Of a stretch of 64,000 bases of DNA, positions 56,453 through 64,000 are shown piece by piece. The DNA comes from Sphingomonas sp. (GTDB taxonomy: Bacteria; Pseudomonadota; Alphaproteobacteria; Sphingomonadales; Sphingomonadaceae), in NCBI RefSeq assembly GCF_019635455.1, contig NZ_JAHBZJ010000001.1, forward strand, positions 310,001 to 374,000, written 5' to 3'. The position numbers and the translations under genes were made by a program. The notes beneath the pieces are model-generated. The model was given only the letters and a program-made list of their open reading frames with translations. It was not told where the DNA came from and did no database searches. Each line of letters starts with the position of its first letter. Position 1 is the stretch's first letter.

Positions 56453-59094
56453 ACCGGCTTCGCATCCTGTTCGAACGGCATCGCCGCATCATCGTGATCG
56501 CCGTCGTGCTGGCGCTGATCGCGGTGGGGTTTTCGGCGCTGGAGGCGCTGACGCGCGAAATCCATTACGCCGACGTGCGCGCGGCGGTCCATGCGCTGTC
56601 CGCGCACCAGATCGCACTCGCGCTCCTCCTGACTGCGGGCAGCTATCTCGCCCTCACCTTTTACGACGTCATCGCGTTGCGGATCATCGGGCGCCCCCTG
56701 CCCTGGCGCACCGCCGCGATCGCGTCGTTCACCAGCTATACGCTCAGCCATAATCTGGGCCTGGCGCTGCTGACCGGCGGATCGGCCCGCTATCGCGTCT
56801 ATACCGCGGCGGGACTGGACGGCGGCGACGTGGCGCGCGTGGTCGGGCTGGCGGGCGGCACATTCTGGATCGGCGTGGTGTCGGTCGCCGGCGCGGCGCT
56901 GCTGCTGCACGCTGGCCCGGTCGATCTCGCGGGGCTGGCGATCGGCGCGGCGCACGCGCACCTCGCCGGCATCGCGATCCTGGGCGCGATCGGCGCGCTG
57001 CTGATCGGATCGGCGTTCGTGCGCGCGCCGATCCGCGTCGCCGGTTTCACGCTCCCCGTGCCGCGTCCGGGCCAGCTGATCGGTCAGGCAGGAATCGCGC
57101 TTGCCGACATCGCCTGCGCCAGCGCGGCGCTGTTCGTCCTGATCCCCGGCGCGGATCCGGCGTTGCTGCCGACCTTCATCCTGGCCTATTCGCTCGGCAT
57201 CGTCGCCACGGTCGTCACCCATGTCCCGGGCGGGATCGGCGTGTTCGAGGCGGTGGTGCTGGCCGTGGTTCCGGGCGATCCGGTAACGCTGTTCGCCGCG
57301 CTGATCGCCTATCGGCTGGTCTATTACCTGCTTCCGCTGGCGCTCGGCATCCTGCTGCTCGTCTGGCATGAGGGCGCACGATACCGGCGCGCGGGCCAGT
57401 TATTGGCGGGCGCGCAGGCCGTTGCGTCGGAACTGGCGCCGCTGGTCATGAGCGCCGCGACCTTTCTGGGCGGCGGCCTGTTGCTGCTGTCGGGGTCGTT
57501 GCCGTCGCTGCGGCCGCGCATGGGCGCGCTGTCGTCGATCCTGCCGCTCCCCTTTATCGAGGCAAGCCATGTCGCGGCCAGCCTGGTCGGCACCGGCCTG
57601 CTGCTGCTCGCACCCGGCCTGTACCGCCGTCTCGACGGCGCGTTCCACGCCACCCGCCTGTTGCTTATCGCGGGGGCGTTCTTTTCGATCGCGAAGGGAA
57701 TCGATTATGAGGAAGCCTTTGTCTGCCTGACGCTGGCGGCGCTGCTGCAATGGACGCGCGGCGCCTTTTACCGCCGCACCGCGCTGACCCAGCAGCCGCT
57801 GTCGGCGGGCTGGATCGCGTCGGCGGCAGGGGTGATCGCGCTGGCCGTCTGGGCGGGGTTCTTCGTCTATCGGCGCGTTCCCTATAATGACGATCTGTGG
57901 TGGCGGTTCGCGCTGCATGGCGATGCCCCGCGCTTCCTTCGCGCGATGCTGGGCGTGGCAGTGCTGCTGGGCGGCGTGGCGGTGTGGCGCCTGTTGTCGC
58001 CGGCGTCGGATCGCTCACCCCGGCTCGCCGAATCGCCGGACATCGACGCGATCCGCCCGATCCTGGCCCAGGCCACCCGGACCGAGGCGATGCTGGCGCT
58101 GACCGGCGACAAACGGTTCCTGATATCGGCGTGCGGCGACGCGTTCCTGATGTACCAGATCAAGGGGTCGAGCTGGATCGTGATGGGCGATCCGGTCGGC
58201 GCGAGCGAGGCGTGGGGCGAATTGCTGTGGCAGATCCGCGACCTTTCGGATCGCCAGCAGGGCCGGCTGCTGCTGTACGAGGTGTCGCCCGCCACACTGG
58301 ACCTTGCCATCGGCCTGGGGCTTCAGATCGTGAAATTCGGCGAGGAGGCGATCATCGATCTCGACGCGTTCGCGCTCGACACCCCCGATCTGCGCAGCGT
58401 CCGAAAATCGGCCCGCGTGGTCGAACGCACCGGCGCGCGGTTCCGCATCGTCCCGGCTGCGGCGGTGCCGGCCATCCTCCCCGCGCTCATCGCGATCTCC
58501 GACGAGTGGCTGGCCGCGAAGGGGCAGCGCGAAAAGAGCTTCAGCCTGGGCAGCTGCGATCCCGACTATCTGTGCAATTTCGATATCGCGCTGGTGATGA
58601 TGGACGACCGGATCGTCGCCTTCGCCAATCTGTGGCTGACCGCGGGCAAGCAGGAGGCTTCGGTCGATCTGATGCGCCAGTCCGAGGACGCCCCGAAAGG
58701 ATGTATGGACTTCCTGTTCGTCGAGCTGATGCAATGGGCCAAGGCGCGCGGATACAGCCGCTTCTCGCTCGGCATGGCGCCGCTGTCGGGGATTGACGGG
58801 CGACGGCTCGCCCCCGCCTGGGCCAAGGCTGCGGCGCTGGTCTTTCGCCACGGGGAGCGCTTCTACGGATTTCGCGGGCTGCGCAGCTACAAGGAGAAGT
58901 TCGCGCCGGGTTGGGAACCCCGCTATGTCGCGGGTCCGCACGCGATCGGCCTGATCCAGGCGATGCGAGACCTGTCCCGCCTGATCGGCAAGCCGCGCCC
59001 GGCCGCGCAATGCGCCGCCCCGACGCCGACGCCGGCGCCACAGCCGACATCGTCCGAGGCACCGTGCGCCCCGATCGCGGCTTTCACCTCATGA
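56449..59094 (+). CDS. mprF: MprF-like aminoacyl-phosphatidylglycerol synthase/flippase
   Basis: An 881-residue inner-membrane protein. The N-terminal ~540 residues are about fourteen hydrophobic segments of the flippase part (ASFTSYTLSHNLGLALLTGGSARYR, VVTHVPGGIGVFEAVVLA). The soluble C-terminal ~300 residues form the GNAT-like DUF2156 synthase, with KRFLISACGDAFLMYQI, GDPVGASEAW, KSARVVERTG, ISDEWLAAKGQREKSFSLG and FRGLRSYKEKFAPGWEPRY. Family members move lysine or alanine from tRNA to phosphatidylglycerol and flip the product, lowering negative surface charge and raising resistance to cationic peptides or acid. The amino acid used cannot be read off. It overlaps DUF2147 and virJ-like genes by 4 nt each. 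Confidence 0.92.
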   Translation: MNRLRILFERHRRIIVIAVVLALIAVGFSALEALTREIHYADVRAAVHALSAHQIALALLLTAGSYLALTFYDVIALRIIGRPLPWRTAAIASFTSYTLSHNLGLALLTGGSARYRVYTAAGLDGGDVARVVGLAGGTFWIGVVSVAGAALLLHAGPVDLAGLAIGAAHAHLAGIAILGAIGALLIGSAFVRAPIRVAGFTLPVPRPGQLIGQAGIALADIACASAALFVLIPGADPALLPTFILAYSLGIVATVVTHVPGGIGVFEAVVLAVVPGDPVTLFAALIAYRLVYYLLPLALGILLLVWHEGARYRRAGQLLAGAQAVASELAPLVMSAATFLGGGLLLLSGSLPSLRPRMGALSSILPLPFIEASHVAASLVGTGLLLLAPGLYRRLDGAFHATRLLLIAGAFFSIAKGIDYEEAFVCLTLAALLQWTRGAFYRRTALTQQPLSAGWIASAAGVIALAVWAGFFVYRRVPYNDDLWWRFALHGDAPRFLRAMLGVAVLLGGVAVWRLLSPASDRSPRLAESPDIDAIRPILAQATRTEAMLALTGDKRFLISACGDAFLMYQIKGSSWIVMGDPVGASEAWGELLWQIRDLSDRQQGRLLLYEVSPATLDLAIGLGLQIVKFGEEAIIDLDAFALDTPDLRSVRKSARVVERTGARFRIVPAAAVPAILPALIAISDEWLAAKGQREKSFSLGSCDPDYLCNFDIALVMMDDRIVAFANLWLTAGKQEASVDLMRQSEDAPKGCMDFLFVELMQWAKARGYSRFSLGMAPLSGIDGRRLAPAWAKAAALVFRHGERFYGFRGLRSYKEKFAPGWEPRYVAGPHAIGLIQAMRDLSRLIGKPRPAAQCAAPTPTPAPQPTSSEAPCAPIAAFTS

Positions 59095-59861
59095 GGAGGT
59101 TCTTCAGGCGGCCGGTGCGCCGCATTTGGCTGAAGCGCGGCATCGTCGGCGCCATCGTCACGGCGGCGCTCGTCGCTCTGGCGCTGGCCGCCCCCGCCCT
59201 GCACCTGATCGACCAGCGATCGATCCGCACCTACGAAACCGCGCGCGCCAATCCCGATGTCGCCGCCGTCTATATCTCGGGCGACATGGGGATGCGGTTC
59301 GGCATCGGCAGAAAGGTCGCACCCGCGCTGGCCAAAGCGGGTCTGCCGGTGGTCGCGATCAGTTCGCCGGTCAATTTCGGAACCCATCGCACGCGCGCAC
59401 AGGCAGATGCGATCGTCGCCGACTCGATCCGCGTCGCGCTGCGCCTGACCGGCGCGAAGCGAATAGTCTTGATCGGCCAGTCCTTCGGCTCCGACATCGT
59501 CGCGACCATCGCCCCCGACATTCCGGTCGTCCTGCGCCCGCGCGTCGCGGCGATCGTGGCGGTGGTGCCGGCGCGCACGGTCTATTTCCGCGCCGATCCC
59601 ACCACGATAACCTATCACGGCACCCCCGACGCGGAACCGGCGGCGGCGCTGCGCACGCTCGACTGGGCGCCGGTGATCTGCATCTACGGGGTCAAGGAAA
59701 CGGACAGCCTTTGCCCACTGCTCGACCCGCGACATGCCCGGATCATCGGCCTGCCCGGCGGGCATTTCCTGCACAATGACGACAGGCTGCTGGTCGCGAC
59801 GATCGCCGCCGCGCTGAATCGTGCCGACCCCGCGATCCTTCGCGCCGCGCCGCGCACATGA
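59091..59861 (+). CDS. virJ: VirJ/AcvB-like serine hydrolase, probable aminoacyl-PG hydrolase
   Basis: A 256-residue protein with an N-terminal membrane anchor or signal (about residues 18-40), so it faces the periplasm. The alpha/beta fold has VYISGDMGMRFGIGRKVAPALA, the nucleophile elbow GQSFGSD with S131, an Asp in VKETDSLCP and the His in PGGHFLHND. It matches VirJ and the C-terminal half of AcvB. AcvB/AtvA is known to be encoded beside MprF/LpiA in rhizobia and agrobacteria and to cleave lysyl-PG. The ATG at 59091 overlaps the mprF stop (ATGA), which supports a synthase-hydrolase pair. Confidence 0.88.
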   Translation: MRRFFRRPVRRIWLKRGIVGAIVTAALVALALAAPALHLIDQRSIRTYETARANPDVAAVYISGDMGMRFGIGRKVAPALAKAGLPVVAISSPVNFGTHRTRAQADAIVADSIRVALRLTGAKRIVLIGQSFGSDIVATIAPDIPVVLRPRVAAIVAVVPARTVYFRADPTTITYHGTPDAEPAAALRTLDWAPVICIYGVKETDSLCPLLDPRHARIIGLPGGHFLHNDDRLLVATIAAALNRADPAILRAAPRT

Positions 59862-59874
59862 CGAAAGTTTAAGG

Positions 59875-59914
59875 TTCCGCTCAGCCTGGGACCAACCCCA
59901 GGCTGGTAGCGGAA
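59875..59914. other. Long bulged hairpin between virJ-like and polysaccharide genes
   Basis: TTCCGCT-CAGCCTGGG pairs with CCCAGGCTG-GT-AGCGGAA around the loop ACCAAC. Nine bases pair perfectly next to the loop (59882-59905), then a 2-nt bulge and seven more pairs. There is no T-run. It may end the mprF-virJ transcript or shape the leader of the next gene. Confidence 0.5.
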
Positions 59915-59951
59915 TTGCGGGCCACCCCCGGCCGCTGGAACACCAACCGTC

Positions 59952-62900
59952 ATGCAAAAGCCGATCTTCTTCGATCCTACCGGGCGCCGCAGTCGATGGT
60001 CGAAGCGCATGGTCGCGCTGTTGATCGGCGCGGTCATCCTGGCGGCGGTGGTCTTTGCCACCACGCTGGTGGCCGTGCCGCGCGGTCAGGATCTGCGGAT
60101 GCCGCTGCCCGCGCCGCACGCCGCGCGCTTCGCGCCATCCACGCTGCGACACGGCATGGCGGGCTGGCTGCCCCGGCTGCATGCTCCGGCACCCGCGCGT
60201 CCGCTTTCGATCGGATTCTACATGCCCGGCGACGACGCCAGCCTCGCCTCGTTGCGACAGCATGGCGCGGCGCTCGACTGGGCGGTCCCGGCGCTGGTCA
60301 GCGTGGCCGGCCCCGCGCATTCGGTCACCGTCCTGGACGACCGCAAGTTCGACCGCACGGTTGCGGGGATGCGCGATCGACCGATGGTCCTGCCGATGGT
60401 GCAGAATATCGGCAACCAGTCATGGGACGGCGCCGGCACCGCCGCGCTGCTGCACGACCGCACGGCGCGCAGCGCGCTCGCCACCCGGCTCGGCGGCATG
60501 GTGGCGCAGCGGCACGACGCGGGTCTGGTGATCGATTTCGAAACGCTCCCCGCCCGCGCGATGCCCGACTATGTCCGGTTTCTGGGCGACCTGCGCAAGG
60601 CGCTGCCGGCCGGGGCGAAAATCGCGATCACTGCGCCGGCGGACGATCCGACCTGGCCGCTCGCGTCGCTCGCGCGGGTGACCGACAAGCTGATCTATAT
60701 GGCCTATGACCAGCATTGGCAGGGCGCCGAGAGCGGCCCCATCGCGGCCCAGCAGTGGTTCGTCGATCAGGTCGAGCACGCCCAGCGGGCGGTCGGCCGC
60801 GACAAGCTGGTGATCGCGCTGGGCAGCTATGGCTATGACTGGCACGGCGACGATACCGACGCGCTGTCGATCGAGGATGCCTGGCTCGCCGCGCACGACA
60901 GCCAGGCGGCGATCACCTTCGACCGCGCCAGCGGCAACGCCGGTTTCGCCTATGACGAGGACGGACAGCGTCACACGATCTGGATGATGGACGCGGCGAC
61001 CAGCTGGAACCAGATGATCGCGCTCAAGCGGCTGGGCGTCGGCGACGTCGCGTTGTGGCGGCTGGGCAGCGAAGACCCCGGCTTCTGGGCTGACCTGCAC
61101 GCCTTCCGCGCGGGCGGTCAGCCGGACCTTTCGACGCCCACCGCGCTGCTCAGCACCGATGTCGAGGGGAATGGCGAGATCCTGCGCATCACCGCAACAC
61201 CGACCGACGGGCGCCGCCGGGTCGCGCAGGACGCCGCAGGCATGATCCGCGACGAGCGTTACGACGCACTTCCGACCCCCTTCGTCGTGCATCGCGCCGG
61301 AGCGCAGGACCCGAAGCTGCTCGCGCTCACATTCGACGACGGGCCGGATGCGAGCTGGACGCCGAAGATCCTCGACATTCTGGAGCGCGAGCACGTACCG
61401 GCCACCTTCTTCGTGATCGGCGAAAATGCGCTCCAGCATCCCGGCCTGCTCAACCGCATCGTCGCCGACGGGGACGAGATCGGCAATCACAGCTACACCC
61501 ACCCCAATCTGGCGCTTGCCGGCCCGGCGCAGACCCGCCTGGAACTCAACACCACCCAGCGGCTGGTGGAGGCCTATACCGGCCGGCGCATGACGCTGTT
61601 CCGCGCGCCCTATTTCGGTGACGCCGAACCGACCAGCCTGGACGAACTGGTGCCGGCGCTCGCCGCGCAACAGGCGGGCTATACGGTCGTCGGCCTGCAC
61701 GTCGATCCGGGCGACTGGCAGCGGCCGGGCGCCGACGCGATCGTCGCCCAGACCATCGCCAGGGTACATGCCGGGAGGCCCGACGCGTCCGGTAATTCGG
61801 GCAACGTCATCCTGCTTCACGATGGCGGCGGCGATCGTGCAGAGACGGTCGCGGCGCTGCCACGCATCATCGAAACGCTGAAGGCGCAGGGATATCGGTT
61901 CGTGCCGGTATCCCGCCTGGTCGGCGTCACGCCGGAACAAGCGATGCCCCGGATCGCCAGCGAGGATCTGTGGGCGGTGCGCGCCGATGTCGGCATCTTC
62001 ATCGTGCTGGCCGTGCTGGCCGCGCTGCTCGCCTGGCTGTTCTATCTCGCGATCGCGCTCGGCATCGCACGCGCGGTGGTGATGGCCGGCCTCGCCTGGT
62101 TCCAGAGCAGCCGCCGCCGCGCCGAGCCGCCGACCTTCGAACCCAGCGTGTCGGTGATCATCCCCGCCTATAACGAGGAACGGGTGATCGCCGCATCGGT
62201 CGCGCGGGTGCTGGCCAGCGACTATCCCGCGCTTCAGGTCATCGTCGCGGATGACGGGTCGAAGGACGGGACCAGCCGCATCGTCGCCGAGGCCTTTGCG
62301 GACGACCCGCGCGTGACGCTGCTGACGCTGGAAAATGGCGGCAAGGCGGCGGCGCTCAATCGCGCGCTGCTTCAGGCGACGGGAGAAGTGGTCATCGCGC
62401 TGGACGCCGATACCCAGTTCGAACCGCTGACGATCCGCCGGCTGGCGCGCTGGTTCGCCGACCCGCGGATCGGCGCGGTGGCGGGCGACGCGCGGGTTGG
62501 CAACCGCGTCAACCTCGTCACCCGCTGGCAGGCGGTTGAATATATCACCGCGCAGAATCTGGAGCGGCGGGCGCTTGCCGGGTTCGACGCGATGACGGTG
62601 GTCCCCGGCGCGGTCGGCGCATGGCGACGGGCGGCGCTCGACGGTGTCGGGGGCTATCCCGAAGACACGCTGGCGGAGGATCAGGACCTGACGATCGCGA
62701 TCCAGCGCGCGGGGTGGCGCGTGACCTATGATCCGCGCGCCACCGCCTGGACCGAAGCGCCCGAGAGCTTCAGGGCGCTCGCCAAGCAGCGCTATCGCTG
62801 GGCCTTCGGTACGCTCCAGTGCCTGTGGAAGCACCGCGCGATCCTGCGCACGCGCAAGCCGTCGGGGCTGGCGCTGGTCGGCTTGCCCCAGGCCTGGCTG

Positions 62901-63260
62901 TTCCAGATCGCGTTCGCGGCGATCTCTCCGCTGATCGATCTCGCGCTGCTGCTGTCGATCGGCGGCACCGCGGTACGGATCGTCCAGCATGGCTGGGCGC
63001 AGACCAGCGGCGATGTTGCGACGATGGGCCTGTACTGGCTGGCCTTCACCGCGATCGACGTGCTGTGCGGCTGGATCGCCTATCGGCTCGACGGGCATCG
63101 GGTACGCTATCCCGCGCACCTGCTGGTCGCGCAGCGGCTGGTCTATCGCCAGATCATGTACTGGGTGGTGCTGCGCGCGATCGGATCGGCGATCGGCGGA
63201 TGGGTCGTCGGCTGGGGCAAGCTCGAACGCACCGGGCGGGTGGCCACGGCTGCGTCATGA
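59952..63260 (+). CDS. GH18-like / NodB deacetylase / GT2 synthase fusion protein
   Basis: A 1102-residue membrane protein. After a TM helix (about 19-43) comes a GH18-like domain (about 85-400) with the catalytic pattern VIDFE (D195, E197). A CE4 polysaccharide deacetylase follows (about 450-650) with TFDDGP (460-465) and HSYTHP. After one or two helices (about 675-715) lies a cytoplasmic processive GT2 domain with VSVIIPAYNEE, DAD (818-820), EDQDL (909-913) and QRYRW (946-950), ending in several helices. All key residues are present. This puts chain synthesis and periplasmic deacetylation and cleavage in one chain, like fused PgaC and PgaB. The product is probably a GlcNAc-type exopolysaccharide (inference). 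Confidence 0.9.
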   Translation: MQKPIFFDPTGRRSRWSKRMVALLIGAVILAAVVFATTLVAVPRGQDLRMPLPAPHAARFAPSTLRHGMAGWLPRLHAPAPARPLSIGFYMPGDDASLASLRQHGAALDWAVPALVSVAGPAHSVTVLDDRKFDRTVAGMRDRPMVLPMVQNIGNQSWDGAGTAALLHDRTARSALATRLGGMVAQRHDAGLVIDFETLPARAMPDYVRFLGDLRKALPAGAKIAITAPADDPTWPLASLARVTDKLIYMAYDQHWQGAESGPIAAQQWFVDQVEHAQRAVGRDKLVIALGSYGYDWHGDDTDALSIEDAWLAAHDSQAAITFDRASGNAGFAYDEDGQRHTIWMMDAATSWNQMIALKRLGVGDVALWRLGSEDPGFWADLHAFRAGGQPDLSTPTALLSTDVEGNGEILRITATPTDGRRRVAQDAAGMIRDERYDALPTPFVVHRAGAQDPKLLALTFDDGPDASWTPKILDILEREHVPATFFVIGENALQHPGLLNRIVADGDEIGNHSYTHPNLALAGPAQTRLELNTTQRLVEAYTGRRMTLFRAPYFGDAEPTSLDELVPALAAQQAGYTVVGLHVDPGDWQRPGADAIVAQTIARVHAGRPDASGNSGNVILLHDGGGDRAETVAALPRIIETLKAQGYRFVPVSRLVGVTPEQAMPRIASEDLWAVRADVGIFIVLAVLAALLAWLFYLAIALGIARAVVMAGLAWFQSSRRRAEPPTFEPSVSVIIPAYNEERVIAASVARVLASDYPALQVIVADDGSKDGTSRIVAEAFADDPRVTLLTLENGGKAAALNRALLQATGEVVIALDADTQFEPLTIRRLARWFADPRIGAVAGDARVGNRVNLVTRWQAVEYITAQNLERRALAGFDAMTVVPGAVGAWRRAALDGVGGYPEDTLAEDQDLTIAIQRAGWRVTYDPRATAWTEAPESFRALAKQRYRWAFGTLQCLWKHRAILRTRKPSGLALVGLPQAWLFQIAFAAISPLIDLALLLSIGGTAVRIVQHGWAQTSGDVATMGLYWLAFTAIDVLCGWIAYRLDGHRVRYPAHLLVAQRLVYRQIMYWVVLRAIGSAIGGWVVGWGKLERTGRVATAAS

Positions 63261-63267
63261 CGGCGGC

Positions 63268-63294
63268 GCGGCGGGACCGCCGGGGTCCCGCCGC
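63268..63294. terminator. GC-rich hairpin between convergent genes
   Basis: GCGGCGGGACC and GGTCCCGCCGC form a perfect 11-bp stem with a 5-nt loop in the 46-nt gap between the fusion gene and gntR. There is no T-run; a stem-only bidirectional terminator is likely. Confidence 0.6.
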
Positions 63295-63306
63295 GTGCCG
63301 GAGCGA

Positions 63307-63663
63307 TCAGGCGATTTCGCGGTCGAGCAATTCGTGCGCGGACAGGCCCAGCAGCGCGATATGGTCGCGTACCTTGGGCCAATAGCCGGTCAGGAAACGG
63401 TCGCGCTCGGCGATCTTCAGCCGCTCGACCGCGCCCGGCAGCACGAACATGCCGACGCCGCGACGGACCTCGACATAGCCATCGTCCTGAAAGCTCTGAT
63501 AGGCCTTGGCAACGGTGAGCGGGTTCGCACCATGTTCGGCGGCGAGCGCGCGCACCGACGGCAACTGGTCCCCGGCCCGATATTCGCCGCGCAGAATCGC
63601 CGTGGCGATGATCGCACGCAGCTTCAGATATACCGGGCTGTCCTCATGTTCGAGCGCTGTCAT
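63307..63663 (-). CDS. GntR family regulator, YtrA subfamily
   Basis: A 118-residue regulator with only the winged-helix domain (VYLKLRAIIATAILRGEYRAGDQLPSVRALAAEHGANPLTVAKAYQSFQDDGYVEVRRGVGMFV) and a short C-terminal helical dimerisation tail, the hallmark of the YtrA subfamily. Members usually control neighbouring ABC transporter or membrane genes and themselves. No ABC genes are visible here. The ATG at 63663 lies inside a 22-bp dyad. It is downstream of the nitroreductase gene on the same strand. Confidence 0.9.
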   Translation of the reverse strand: MTALEHEDSPVYLKLRAIIATAILRGEYRAGDQLPSVRALAAEHGANPLTVAKAYQSFQDDGYVEVRRGVGMFVLPGAVERLKIAERDRFLTGYWPKVRDHIALLGLSAHELLDREIA

Positions 63664-63682
63664 GCTGCTTTAATACAGCATG
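63661..63682. promoter_or_regulatory. Dyad overlapping the gntR start codon, candidate operator
   Basis: CATGCTG and CAGCATG are perfect 7-bp inverted repeats separated by CTTTAATA. The element includes the start codon of the GntR gene, so a bound dimer would block its expression. Autoregulation is common in the YtrA subfamily, but binding here is inference. Confidence 0.5.
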
Positions 63683-63715
63683 GGAGCATGAAGTTCCAGC
63701 CCAAAGAAGGTATCG

Positions 63716-64000
63716 TCAGAAACCGTCTGGCGCGCTTCCGGTCCAGTCCGCGATGACCGCATCGGGATCGGGGCGCGGGCGCTCCTCCAGCGGGCGGGAG
63801 GGGGTCCCGATGAAGACGAACCCCGCGATCCGCCGCTCCGGACCGGCAAAGCCCGCGCGCACCATGTCCGAGAACGCCGCCCAGCCGGTCAGCCATGCGG
63901 CCGCATATCCCGACGCATGAACCGCGTGCAGCAGGTTCATCGTCGCCGCGCCGGCGGACAGTTCCTGCTCCCACAGCGGGATCTTGTGACCATGAACCGG
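63716..64000 (-). CDS. Nitroreductase family protein, C-terminal part (5' end outside window)
   Basis: Only the last 94 residues are present; the start lies beyond the window edge. KIPLWEQELSAGAATMNLLHAVHASGYAAAWLTGW and GFVFIGTPSRPLEERPRPD match the FMN-binding C-terminal half of small nitroreductases (YdjA/SagB-like). The enzyme would use NAD(P)H and FMN; the substrate is unknown. The stop is 52 nt before the GntR start, so the two may be one transcription unit. Confidence 0.82.
   Translation of the reverse strand, partial: PVHGHKIPLWEQELSAGAATMNLLHAVHASGYAAAWLTGWAAFSDMVRAGFAGPERRIAGFVFIGTPSRPLEERPRPDPDAVIADWTGSAPDGF

Noticed and set aside
60420..63119. Open frame of 899 codons antisense to the GH18-NodB-GT2 gene
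   Set aside because: Arg/Gly/Gln-rich composition with no recognisable motif; the sense gene has three intact enzyme domains.

Overview
The window is a contiguous piece of a GC-rich alphaproteobacterial chromosome, most likely a sphingomonad (Sphingomonas or a close relative). This rests on the overall base composition and several gene traits: a hisG-hisD-nusB run, one bifunctional RelA/SpoT enzyme, a very short ATP-synthase epsilon subunit, a large TonB-dependent receptor, polyhydroxyalkanoate (PHA) genes split over two sites, and many small secreted proteins of families common in sphingomonads. Species assignment is inference. I see no rRNA, tRNA, CRISPR array, insertion sequence or prophage. 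Most of it looks like ordinary core chromosome, densely packed with many 4-nt start/stop overlaps. One gene is cut at each edge.

Layout. 1-9 kb: end of a NUDIX hydrolase, pirin, an alpha/beta hydrolase, a DUF2332/DUF6157 pair, hisG-hisD-nusB, and (minus strand) murA followed by a 5'-nucleotidase lipoprotein. 9-17 kb: a Crp/Fnr regulator, clpS, the PHA genes phaC and phasin, an aminotransferase, a MASE1-PAS-GGDEF diguanylate cyclase and an HxlR regulator. 17-31.7 kb: RSH (ppGpp) enzyme, DUF885 peptidase, a scattered glycosylation set (GtrB-like, GtrA-like and GT-C-like proteins), a PBP4-type carboxypeptidase, CPBP and MarC membrane proteins, galE, msrA and two secreted proteins. 31.8-36.9 kb: the F1 operon atpHAGDC with hairpin elements in two of its gaps. 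37-41.9 kb: small secreted proteins, a CpaF-type ATPase, an aspartyl protease with a PDZ domain and an exported methyltransferase-like protein. 42-45 kb: second PHA site with phaR, a short PhaC-like protein and a thiolase. 45-53 kb: TonB receptor, alanine racemase, MHS transporter and a FAD oxidoreductase.

53-64 kb is the most system-like part. A minus-strand operon (DUF1003 membrane protein, OmpR-type regulator, histidine kinase) faces a plus-strand operon (DUF2147 protein, MprF-like aminoacyl-phosphatidylglycerol synthase/flippase, VirJ/AcvB-like serine hydrolase), every junction overlapping by 4 nt or close to it. Next comes a 1102-residue membrane protein that joins a GH18-like domain, a NodB deacetylase and a processive GT2 synthase. 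Together they suggest an envelope-remodelling locus acting on lipid charge and exopolysaccharide, perhaps under two-component control. The window ends with a YtrA-type GntR regulator and a truncated nitroreductase.

Two small observations deserve attention. The PBP4 gene has a signal peptide only if translation begins at a CTG that overlaps the preceding stop codon. TGC-rich or palindromic candidate operators lie in front of the phasin, Crp/Fnr and GntR genes.
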